Made by a program: the position numbers and the translations under genes. Source: HK-STAS-PATE-2 sp035906575 (lineage in GTDB: Bacteria > Patescibacteriota > Patescibacteriia > 2-12-FULL-60-25). Taken from it: DNA of 17,129 nucleotides. The notes under the pieces were generated by a model. That model ran no database searches. It worked only from the letters and a program-made list of their open reading frames with translations, and was not told the DNA's origin. The stretch spans positions 1 to 17,129 of the forward strand of contig JAMIEW010000009.1 of NCBI GenBank assembly GCA_035906575.1. Reading direction: 5' to 3'. Numbering within the stretch: the first letter of the stretch is position 1; each line of letters opens with the position of its first letter. Positions 1-6,258 of the stretch are shown here, piece by piece.

Positions 1-1698
1 TTAGACGGATTATCTTACGAAAAAGCCCATGCGCTCATCGAAGACTCTATAGACACCGCCACGCGCAATGGCTTTGTTTTTCAATTTCGACAAAAAACGT
101 ATACCCTTTCACGCACTTCGGTACCGCTTGAAGACCCAGATGTCGCTACCGACCTCCTTGATTGCCGTCCAGATATTGCGATTAAGGCCGCTTTTGAAAG
201 CGGTCGCGGTCGAGGCTTTATCTTGAATGCCTTCGAACGCGTCCGCATGACCCTGTCTCCAAAACGCATTAATATCCCATGCGAGGGCGCTGCTGAACTT
301 CTTAAAAAACAGCTTAGCACTTCGCTCGAGCCCCAGCTTTCTCCTGCTCGTGATGCACGCCTTGTAGCGACCGCCACCAGCGGCTCAACACCGATCATCA
401 CCGTTGAACCAGAGACTATTGGGATTACCGCTGATATTGACGGCGCAGTCGCTGCCTGGGCGGCCATGACCGCTCGCATGGAGTATCAGCCGATTACCAT
501 TGTGAGCACTGAGTTATTACCACGCGTCACAAAGGCTCAGCTCGAGCCTCTCATTACCCGAGCTCCAGAACTATTGAATAAGGCCCCTGTTGCTCTTTTG
601 ATTGACCGCACGCCCTATACCGTCACTACCAGCACCTTAGCTGAATGGCTCACCGCCACCTCTACACCCACAGGCTACGAGCTCACGCTTTCACCTGAGG
701 CGATTATCAGCACCCTTGAAAAGCCTGCCGCGTCATTATTGCGCGAGGCAAAAAACGGCTTTCTTGAATTAAATAGCAATAACACCATTAAAACATTCAC
801 ACCTCCAACAGAAGGTGTGGCCGTTGATGGCGCCGCTACTGCTAAGCTTATTCTAGAGAGCTTTAACACAACGACCACAAGAAAAGCCGTCTCCGTTAGC
901 CTCGCCCGCTCAACGCCACGCATCGACGGCGCTGATGCCGAACGCCTTGGTATTCATGATTTGCTTGGCGTTGGTAGCTCCTATTTTGATGGCTCCCCTG
1001 CAAATCGCCGTAAAAATATCGCCATGGGTAAAGATAAGATGAACGGCATTCTGATTGCCCCGGGCGAAGAATTCTCTCAGCTTCAGGCTTTGGGTGATAT
1101 TAATGGCGCAAATGGCTGGCTCCCTGAGCTCGTGATTAAAGGTGATAAAACGGTCCCTGAGTATGGCGGCGGCCTTTGTCAGGTGGGCTCAACATCATTC
1201 AGAGCGGCGATGGCGGCTGGCCTTAAGATTACCGAACGCCGCAACCATAGCTACCGTGTTCGCTACTACGAGCCTATCGGCACAGATGCAACGATCTACG
1301 AGCCATCTCCTGATTTCAGATTCAAAAACGATACCTCCGCCCATATTTTGATCATGGCCGAGATGAAAGGCGATGCGCTTCATTTCTCGATCTGGGGCAC
1401 CGATGACGGGCGCAAAGCCGAACAAAAGCTTTCAGGCGCATACAATATTATCCCTGCACCGGCGACCAAATACATCGAAACAACCGATCTCGCCCCTGGT
1501 CAAAAGCGCTGTACAGAATCAGCACATGCTGGCGCTAGCGCCCATGTCGATTATAGCGTTACCTACGGTGATGGCACATCCAGCACTGAGCGATTTGTGA
1601 GCGTTTATCGTCCTTGGGGTGCTGTTTGTTTGATTGGCGTTGCCGCTATCACTGAACCCGTCGATACTTCTGAGGCTATCGCTCCCCTAGCCGATTAA
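1..1698 (+). CDS. VanW family envelope protein, 5'-partial
   Basis: The frame is open from the first base, so this is the 3' part (565 visible residues) of a larger gene; TTG at 223 is an internal codon, not the start. Around visible residues 60-75 the pattern AFESGRGRGF resembles the peptidoglycan-binding repeat (PG_binding_4) that usually precedes VanW. The VanW domain spans about residues 313-465, with NRRKNI, LIAPGEEFS, GGGLCQVGSTSFRAA (Cys 393), ERRNHSY and YYEPIGTDATIYEP all readable. The C-terminal tail (about 490-555) looks like a small beta domain of G5 type. VanW proteins occur widely in Gram-positive and CPR bacteria, probably at the cell wall. Their biochemical role is not settled and this gene is no evidence of vancomycin resistance. 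A signal peptide or membrane anchor would lie upstream of the window. The stop is TAA. Confidence 0.9.
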   Translation, partial: LDGLSYEKAHALIEDSIDTATRNGFVFQFRQKTYTLSRTSVPLEDPDVATDLLDCRPDIAIKAAFESGRGRGFILNAFERVRMTLSPKRINIPCEGAAELLKKQLSTSLEPQLSPARDARLVATATSGSTPIITVEPETIGITADIDGAVAAWAAMTARMEYQPITIVSTELLPRVTKAQLEPLITRAPELLNKAPVALLIDRTPYTVTTSTLAEWLTATSTPTGYELTLSPEAIISTLEKPAASLLREAKNGFLELNSNNTIKTFTPPTEGVAVDGAATAKLILESFNTTTTRKAVSVSLARSTPRIDGADAERLGIHDLLGVGSSYFDGSPANRRKNIAMGKDKMNGILIAPGEEFSQLQALGDINGANGWLPELVIKGDKTVPEYGGGLCQVGSTSFRAAMAAGLKITERRNHSYRVRYYEPIGTDATIYEPSPDFRFKNDTSAHILIMAEMKGDALHFSIWGTDDGRKAEQKLSGAYNIIPAPATKYIETTDLAPGQKRCTESAHAGASAHVDYSVTYGDGTSSTERFVSVYRPWGAVCLIGVAAITEPVDTSEAIAPLAD

Positions 1699-1699
1699 G

Positions 1700-1720
1700 A
1701 AAAAGCCCCCGAAAGGGGGC
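1700..1720. terminator. GC-rich hairpin terminator between VanW gene and sRNA
   Basis: GCCCCC (1705-1710), a GAAA tetraloop and GGGGGC (1715-1720) form a perfect 6-bp stem starting 7 nt after the VanW stop codon. On the plus strand the following bases are AAATTTGG, a poor U-tract. On the minus strand the stem is followed by TTTTTCTT, a good U-tract. It therefore looks at least as suited to stopping minus-strand transcripts coming from trxB as to ending the VanW mRNA. Confidence 0.75.
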
Positions 1721-1746
1721 AAATTTGGCCAAGTTAAGCCCTACTC

Positions 1747-1775
1747 TTGACAGAATAGGTCTCTTCATGTATACT
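1747..1775 (+). promoter_or_regulatory. Sigma70-type promoter of the small RNA gene
   Basis: TTGACA (1747-1752), a 17-bp spacer and TATACT (1770-1775) give a consensus -35 box and a five-of-six -10 box. Transcription would start near 1782-1783, just before the small RNA's long stem. No open reading frame of note follows, which supports an RNA gene. Confidence 0.8.
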
Positions 1776-1782
1776 CCACGTC

Positions 1783-1919
1783 ACGTTCGACAGCTATTTA
1801 AGCAATCCGCGTTCACGACAAGCATGGAATCTTTGCGTAGGGTGCCGCAGGTCTCACGACTCGCTCTCCCCTATAGAAAGATTTCTTGAATGCGGATTGC
1901 TTAAGTCGCTGTCTTTTTT
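1783..1919 (+). ncRNA. Small structured RNA of unknown family (about 137 nt, rod-like)
   Basis: Read directly from the sequence, 1789-1815 pairs with 1887-1913 over 27 positions with one mismatch (1795/1907) and a few G-U pairs. The stem is followed at once by six T (1914-1919), so its closing helix also serves as the terminator. The enclosed 71 nt continue as a rod: 1826-1834 with 1877-1885 (9 bp), 1837-1842 with 1869-1874 (6 bp), and an apical hairpin 1847-1853 with 1858-1864 (one A-C mismatch, TCAC loop). An asymmetric bubble of 10 nt (1816-1825) against 1 nt (1886) separates the outer and middle helices. One long rod with an internal bubble recalls 6S RNA, but I see no diagnostic primary motif and it is shorter than usual. 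The SRP RNA, tmRNA and RNase P RNA signatures are absent. Family unassigned; the existence of an RNA gene is well supported. Confidence 0.75.
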
Positions 1920-1920
1920 G

Positions 1921-1976
1921 TTCCTCGCTTTGCTCGGAATGACAAATAACTTGTCATGTCGAACGCTAGTGAGACA
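1921..1976. repeat. Tandem small palindromes overlapping the trxB 3' end
   Basis: Three dyads lie side by side. The first is an imperfect one, TTCC...GGAA (1921-1939). The second is ATGACAA/TTGTCAT (1939-1945 with 1951-1957, 5-nt loop). The third is a short TGTC...GACA (1957-1960 with 1973-1976). The last overlaps the trxB stop codon and final codons. Sequences of this style (a 'TCGCTTTGCTCGGAATGACA' type) resemble dispersed intergenic palindromic repeats in many bacterial genomes. Only one copy is in this window, so repetition is an inference. Confidence 0.4.
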
Positions 1977-2883
1977 GGTATTTTTCTGCGTCTAATGCGG
2001 CCATGCAACCAGATCCCGCTGCTGTTACTGCCTGACGGTAGCGAGAGTCTTGAACATCCCCACAAGCAAAGAGACCTGGGATATTAGTAAGACTTGTACC
2101 CGGTACCGTTTTGACATAGCGGTTCTCATCTAGATCCACCAAGCCGTCAACCAGCTTCACATTTGGCTCGTGACCAATGGCGGCAAAGACACCATCGATC
2201 GCCATCTCGTTCACCTCACCCGTTTGGGTGTTTTTTAATTTAACGCCACTCACCATCTCTTGTTCGACGCCTAAGATTTCAATTACTTCGCTATTCCAGA
2301 TAACTTTGATTTTTGGATTGTTTAACGCACGTTCTTGCATGATCTTTGAAGCTTTAAAGCTATCGCGGCGATGCACGATATGCACCTCTTCAGCAAAACG
2401 CGTCAAAAAGCTCGCCTCTTCCATGGCGCTATCGCCACCGCCGACAACGATGACTTTTTTACCGCGAAAGAAAAAGCCATCGCATGTCGCGCAAGCACTG
2501 ACACCCTTGCCGTAAAGGGCTTTTTCGGATTCAAGACCAATGCGGCGCGCTGTTGCCCCCGTTGAGAGAATAACCGTTTTCGACTGATAGGATTCGCCAC
2601 CTGCAACAACTTCAAAACCGCCTTCGATTTGTTTGATCGATTCAACATGTTTTGAGATGATCTCGGTTTCAAAGCGAGCGGCTTGAGCGCGCATCTCAGC
2701 CATTAACTCCGGGCCAAGAATCCCCTTTTGAAAACCCGGGAAATTTTCGACTTCGGTCGTGGTCATCAGCTGACCGCCCGGCTCATTGCCTTCAAACACG
2801 ATCGGCTTCAATTCTGCACGCGCAGCATAAACCGCCGCCGTCCAACCGGCAGGACCAGAACCAACGATAATAACATTGCGCAT
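1966..2883 (-). CDS. trxB: Thioredoxin reductase (NADPH)
   Basis: This flavoenzyme passes electrons from NADPH through FAD and a redox disulfide to thioredoxin in the cytoplasm. The 305-residue length is normal for the low-molecular-weight bacterial type. Visible motifs in order: FAD-binding GSGPAG (8-13), the redox-active CATC with its following Asp (131-134, then DG), NADPH-binding GGGDSAMEE (148-156), HRRDSFKAS (171-179), and the C-terminal FAD motif CGDVQD near the end. The start ATG lies 9 nt downstream of the trxA stop, so the two genes should form one trxA-trxB transcript supplying both partners. No Shine-Dalgarno sequence precedes the ATG. The last codons (LSH, stop TAG) lie within a palindrome-rich stretch. 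Identification is secure. Confidence 0.97.
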   Translation of the reverse strand: MRNVIIVGSGPAGWTAAVYAARAELKPIVFEGNEPGGQLMTTTEVENFPGFQKGILGPELMAEMRAQAARFETEIISKHVESIKQIEGGFEVVAGGESYQSKTVILSTGATARRIGLESEKALYGKGVSACATCDGFFFRGKKVIVVGGGDSAMEEASFLTRFAEEVHIVHRRDSFKASKIMQERALNNPKIKVIWNSEVIEILGVEQEMVSGVKLKNTQTGEVNEMAIDGVFAAIGHEPNVKLVDGLVDLDENRYVKTVPGTSLTNIPGLFACGDVQDSRYRQAVTAAGSGCMAALDAEKYLSH

Positions 2884-2892
2884 ACAAAAAGC

Positions 2893-3216
2893 TTATTTGA
2901 TGTAAGCTGCGAGTTTTTCTTTGAGTACTTCTTTGGTCATTGCACCGACAAACTTTTCAACGACTTCGCCATTTTTAAAAATGATCGATGTTGGGATTGA
3001 GAGGACGCGGTACTCCATGGCGATGTGCTGTGCAGCATCGACATCCAACTTACCAATAACAAGCTTTGATGCGTCAACTTCATTTGAGACCTCTTCAACA
3101 ATAGGGCCAAAGGCCTTGCAAGGAGGGCACCATTCAGCCCAGAAATCCACAAAAACGGGTACCGGTGATTTCAATACTTCTTGTTCAAAATTCTCTTGTG
3201 TAAAGTGTTTGGCCAT
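2893..3216 (-). CDS. trxA: Thioredoxin with CPPC active site
   Basis: A 107-residue single-domain thioredoxin, the usual size. It keeps the fold's landmarks: FWAEWC, the redox pair Cys30 and Cys33, and the cis-proline in SIPT (Pro75). The dipeptide between the cysteines is Pro-Pro (WCPPCK) instead of the canonical Gly-Pro (WCGPCK). There is no signal peptide, so it should act in the cytoplasm as a general disulfide reductase recycled by the adjacent TrxB. The dipeptide is known to tune redox potential in this family, so the CPPC form may differ in reducing power; that is inference. The start ATG (3214-3216) fits the domain start; no Shine-Dalgarno sequence is seen. It lies downstream of infB, with its own promoter embedded in the infB terminator. 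Confidence 0.95.
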   Translation of the reverse strand: MAKHFTQENFEQEVLKSPVPVFVDFWAEWCPPCKAFGPIVEEVSNEVDASKLVIGKLDVDAAQHIAMEYRVLSIPTSIIFKNGEVVEKFVGAMTKEVLKEKLAAYIK

Positions 3217-3243
3217 AGTGTTCAGAAAAAGATTCGTTCATAG

Positions 3244-3272
3244 ATCTTAAAGACGAAACCGCCCCCTGACAA
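3244..3272 (-). promoter_or_regulatory. Probable trxA-trxB promoter inside the infB terminator
   Basis: Reading the minus strand, TTGTCA (complement of 3267-3272), a 17-bp spacer and TAAGAT (complement of 3244-3249) form a good sigma70 promoter. The predicted start near 3237 gives a leader of about 20 nt before trxA. The -35 box is exactly the loop of the infB terminator hairpin and the spacer contains its descending arm. Confidence 0.6.
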
Positions 3273-3283
3273 GGGAGCGGTTT
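3251..3283 (-). terminator. Terminator of infB
   Basis: On the minus strand a hairpin with arms at 3273-3283 and 3256-3266 (GC-rich, with one G-U pair) and a 6-nt loop lies directly after the infB stop codon, then the tail CGTCTTT. The flanking A and T runs allow it to act in both directions, though on the plus strand the G-U pair becomes a C-A mismatch. Confidence 0.75.
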
Positions 3284-3285
3284 TA

Positions 3286-5301
3286 TTAACGAATGGCGTC
3301 GATTTTGCGTACTTTGGATTCTTCGATGAAGGCGTCGAGAACGTCGCCTACCATGATCTTTGCTTTACCTGAGTAGCTCAAGCCACATTCGGTACCAGCA
3401 GAAGCTTCTTTGGTGGTGGATTTACCCGATTGAAGGGATTCGATCTTGCCTTCGCCGATAATCTCTTCACCGCGCCAGACACGGAGTTTTGCGCCACTCA
3501 CGAGCTTGCCTGTCTTCACGCGCATACCAAGCACCATGCGACCAGGTTCGGTGCGGAAAATCGCTCCGACTTCACCTTTACCCACGTCGATAATGGTTAC
3601 TTCTTTTGGCAACAGGGTATTCAAGCGAACAACCGCGTCATCAAACAAGTCGTAAATGACTTTTGTCGTGATGATCTCTACTTCTTTTTCACGAGCAGAA
3701 TACGCAACCGCTGTTGGCACAACCGTATTAAAGGCATAGACAACCGAAGGCTTCGTCGTCGCAGCGCGTTCTACATCAGCCTCAGTGATATTACCCAAAC
3801 CTTTTTGCACCACGGTCAGATCAACCGCTTCATGTTGAAAACGCTCAAGAACACCGAGAATAGCTTCAAGCGAACCGAGCACATCAGATTTAAGCACGAT
3901 ATTCAATGTTGGCTTCTTTTCTTCATCCTCGTTCACCTGTTGTTTTGTCGCCGTGAAGGATTCAACCGATTGGCGAACAACCGCTTTTACTTTTTTGGTT
4001 TCAAGTGATTTTGCATCTTCTGGGATCTCGATAATGTCACCAACCGAAGGAGCGACTTTAAAACCGAGAATTTTTACTGGCATCCCTGGCGTTGCTTTTT
4101 CGATGAGTTTACCGTTCCAATCCTTCATCATGCGAACGCGACCATAGGCATTACCATTGATACCGATAACATCATTGCGACGCAACGTACCATTTTGCAC
4201 GATCGCCGTTGCAACAGGACCTTCGCCTTTATCAACGTGTGCTTCAATAACGGTACCTGCAGCAAGTGAATTTGGATTTGCACGAATGCGTTCACGCTCA
4301 ACTTCTGCCACAAGCAAGACAAGCTCAAGAAGCTCATCAATACCCGTGCCGTTTTTTGCGGAGATCTTTGCCATTGGCACCTTGCCGCCCCATTCTTCAA
4401 CCGTGATACCGATTTCAGCAAGCTGACCAAGAACGCGATTAGGGTCAGCGTCTTCTTTATCGATTTTGTTCAAGGCAACAACAAACGGGAGCTTAGCGGC
4501 CTGAATAATATTCGCTGCTTCTTTGGTTTGTGGTTGAACGCCGTCGTCAGCCGCAACAACAAGAATTGCGATATCGGCAACTTTAGCACCACGAGAACGC
4601 ATCACCGTAAACGCTTCGTGTCCAGGCGTATCGATAAAGGTGATGTGCTTGCCCTTCTTCTCAACCATGTACGCACCAATATGTTGGGTGATACCACCAG
4701 ATTCGCCCTCCATGATATTGGTTTTGCGAATCGCATCGAGGGTGCGTGTTTTACCGTGATCAACGTGACCCATCACCACAACGACAGGCGGACGATCGAC
4801 GAGTACCGCGTTGTCTTGTTTGGTGAGAATTTCTTTTAAACGATCTTCACTTTCAACGTTTTGTGAAAGCTCAGCGGCGTTGGCGTCTTGAGCGCTTGCT
4901 TTAAATCCAAGTTCTTCGGCGATGATGGATGCCGTCGTGAAATCGATACGTTCGTTTTGCGAAGCCAAAATACCCGCTTTCATCAGCTGCTGAATAACGC
5001 GCGTTACTGGCATATTCAATAAACCGGCAAAATCACGAACAGCAATGACAGAAGGGAGGGCAACTTCGCGCGGCTTGCCGTCTGCATCCGTCGCTACTGC
5101 ACCACCTGCCTGTTGGCGATTGTACGTATCGCGAAAACGGTCGCGACGCGAGCTTTCAAGCCATTTCTTATAGATTTGATCGGCCGTACGGTCATCGATC
5201 TTGATCGCGCGAGCGCCGATGTCAAAACCAAGCTCCGGGAGCTTTGCAAGTAATACCTGCGGTGTAATACGCAAACGACGTGCGAGTTCAGTAACATTCA
5301 T
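3286..5301 (-). CDS. infB: Translation initiation factor IF-2
   Basis: This GTPase places initiator fMet-tRNA on the 30S subunit and promotes subunit joining. The protein has 671 residues, a compact version compared with about 890 in E. coli. An IF2_N-like segment starts at residue 1 (MNVTELARRL), with a second one at about 80-134, joined by short linkers in place of the long charged region of larger homologues. The GTPase domain is intact: G1 GHVDHGKT (178-185), G3 DTPGH (224-228), G4 NKID (278-281) and SAKNGTG. The beta-barrel and C-terminal tRNA-binding domains follow. The start is fixed by the domain beginning at Met1; no Shine-Dalgarno sequence precedes it and a good -10 box ends 7 nt upstream, so the mRNA may be leaderless. 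The common nusA-infB-rbfA-truB order is broken: truB is divergent and nusA and rbfA are absent here. Confidence 0.97.
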   Translation of the reverse strand: MNVTELARRLRITPQVLLAKLPELGFDIGARAIKIDDRTADQIYKKWLESSRRDRFRDTYNRQQAGGAVATDADGKPREVALPSVIAVRDFAGLLNMPVTRVIQQLMKAGILASQNERIDFTTASIIAEELGFKASAQDANAAELSQNVESEDRLKEILTKQDNAVLVDRPPVVVVMGHVDHGKTRTLDAIRKTNIMEGESGGITQHIGAYMVEKKGKHITFIDTPGHEAFTVMRSRGAKVADIAILVVAADDGVQPQTKEAANIIQAAKLPFVVALNKIDKEDADPNRVLGQLAEIGITVEEWGGKVPMAKISAKNGTGIDELLELVLLVAEVERERIRANPNSLAAGTVIEAHVDKGEGPVATAIVQNGTLRRNDVIGINGNAYGRVRMMKDWNGKLIEKATPGMPVKILGFKVAPSVGDIIEIPEDAKSLETKKVKAVVRQSVESFTATKQQVNEDEEKKPTLNIVLKSDVLGSLEAILGVLERFQHEAVDLTVVQKGLGNITEADVERAATTKPSVVYAFNTVVPTAVAYSAREKEVEIITTKVIYDLFDDAVVRLNTLLPKEVTIIDVGKGEVGAIFRTEPGRMVLGMRVKTGKLVSGAKLRVWRGEEIIGEGKIESLQSGKSTTKEASAGTECGLSYSGKAKIMVGDVLDAFIEESKVRKIDAIR

Positions 5302-5308
5302 GCACGCG

Positions 5309-5337
5309 AGTTTAGGCTTATTTTAGCGAAAGGTCAA
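5309..5337 (-). promoter_or_regulatory. infB promoter, predicting a leaderless mRNA
   Basis: On the minus strand, TTGACC (complement of 5332-5337), a 17-bp spacer and TAAACT (complement of 5309-5314) match sigma70 boxes at five and four of six positions. The -10 box ends 7 nt before the infB ATG, so transcription should begin at or within a base or two of the start codon. Confidence 0.65.
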
Positions 5338-5346
5338 CCTTTTTAG

Positions 5347-5378
5347 CAATAGAATACCTTCAAAAGGATAATCTATTG
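5347..5378. repeat. Imperfect palindrome in the divergent infB/truB promoter region
   Basis: CAATAGA (5347-5353) pairs with TCTATTG (5372-5378). Inside it TA (5355-5356) pairs with TA (5369-5370), and CCTT (5357-5360) with AAGG (5364-5367), with one A-A mismatch and one bulged A. The dyad is centred between the two predicted promoters and its right arm runs into the truB -35 box. It lies upstream of both start points, so it would act as DNA (an operator-like site), not as RNA. Confidence 0.45.
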
Positions 5379-5404
5379 TCAGAAGTGGTGAAAAAGGCTA
5401 CATA
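5376..5404 (+). promoter_or_regulatory. Possible truB promoter
   Basis: TTGTCA (5376-5381), a 17-bp spacer and TACATA (5399-5404). The -35 box is good and the -10 box is weak (three of six). The -10 box ends 6 nt before the truB ATG, again implying a leaderless or nearly leaderless message. A GAGG sits 2 nt from the ATG, too close to be a normal ribosome binding site. Confidence 0.4.
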
Positions 5405-5410
5405 GAGGCC

Positions 5411-6154
5411 ATGAATCCCCCAGAGACCCTGTCTGGACTCTTGCTGGTCGATAAACCCGCTAGCTGGACCTCGCACGACATCGTCGCCAAAATGCGTGGC
5501 GTTCTTGGTATTAAACGGATTGGCCATGCCGGCACCCTCGACCCCTTTGCCACCGGACTCGTCATCCTCGGGATCAATAAGGGCACCAAACATCTTGAGC
5601 GCATCATGCACGAGACCAAGGTGTATGAGACGACCATCAAGCTTGGTGCTACGAGTTCGACATTTGATACTGAGGGTGAAATAACCCCGCTCACGACCGA
5701 CTCACCTGTGTCCTCTCTTGGAGAGAGGATGACTGAGCCGACGACTGAAGCCATTGAAAAAGCGCTTGATCAATTTCGTGGTGGTTATGAGCAACGTGCT
5801 CCCTTGTTTTCGGCAAAGCATGTGAATGGCAAACGTCTTTATGATTTGGCACGCGAAGGCAAAGCGACCGAAGAGATGCGTCCAAGCAAATTTGTGAAGA
5901 TTGAATCGATCGATGTACTTGCCTATACCTATCCAGAACTCGCGCTCAAAATCACCTGTGGCAGCGGCACCTATATTCGCTCTATTGCCGACGATCTTGG
6001 TCGTGCGCTTGGCATTGGTGGATACTGTCTGACCTTGCGACGTACGCATATCGGGCCCTATCAAGCCAAAGACGGTATCACACCAACGGCGGATAAAATC
6101 ACCGCTGAAGCCGCGATCCTCCCCCTCCCTGAAACACCGGCAAGTGGACAATAG
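5411..6154 (+). CDS. truB: tRNA pseudouridine-55 synthase
   Basis: TruB converts U55 in the T-arm of tRNAs to pseudouridine and also helps tRNA folding. The 247-residue protein opens with GLLLVDKPASWTSHD and carries the catalytic-aspartate motif GHAGTLDPFATG, with Asp44 as the nucleophile. Further family motifs are RGGYEQRAPLFSAKHVNGKR and the CGSGTYIRSIADDLG segment with LRRTHIG. It is shorter than E. coli TruB (about 314 residues) and ends soon after the catalytic domain, with little room for a PUA domain. It is divergent from infB and 104 nt upstream of rny on the same strand; I see no terminator between truB and rny, so they may be cotranscribed. Stop TAG. Confidence 0.95.
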   Translation: MNPPETLSGLLLVDKPASWTSHDIVAKMRGVLGIKRIGHAGTLDPFATGLVILGINKGTKHLERIMHETKVYETTIKLGATSSTFDTEGEITPLTTDSPVSSLGERMTEPTTEAIEKALDQFRGGYEQRAPLFSAKHVNGKRLYDLAREGKATEEMRPSKFVKIESIDVLAYTYPELALKITCGSGTYIRSIADDLGRALGIGGYCLTLRRTHIGPYQAKDGITPTADKITAEAAILPLPETPASGQ

Positions 6155-6258
6155 GCTTATTCTTTGGTACTTTCGCCCCAAGAGCTTTTGGCTGACCTGT
6201 TGCTCCCTTTCTCTAACTTTCCCCTCCGTTTGGAGACCTAACAACAAAAACAAACGTT

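Noticed and set aside
1..1698. Vancomycin resistance role for the VanW-like gene
   Set aside because: VanW domains are common in genomes without van clusters and no vanA/H/X or regulator genes are present here.
1783..1919. SRP (4.5S), tmRNA or RNase P RNA identity for the small RNA
   Set aside because: The SRP apical GGTCCGGAAGGAAGCA-type motif, a tmRNA reading frame with CCA-like ends, and RNase P conserved blocks are all missing; the length is also wrong for the latter two.
3180..3242. Out-of-frame 18-codon upstream ORF overlapping the trxA start
   Set aside because: Its ATG lies between the -10 box and the predicted transcription start, so it should not be in the main transcript.
3430..4008. 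192-codon open frame on the plus strand
   Set aside because: It lies wholly opposite infB, reads as low-quality sequence rich in Phe, His and Arg, and has no promoter or known motif; it is a shadow of infB codon bias.
6178..6191. 14-bp quasi-palindrome between truB and rny as a terminator
   Set aside because: It has no loop to speak of and no U-tract; it is too weak to claim termination.
5702..6253. 183-codon minus-strand open frame
   Set aside because: It is antisense to truB, whose motifs are clear, and shows no recognisable domain.
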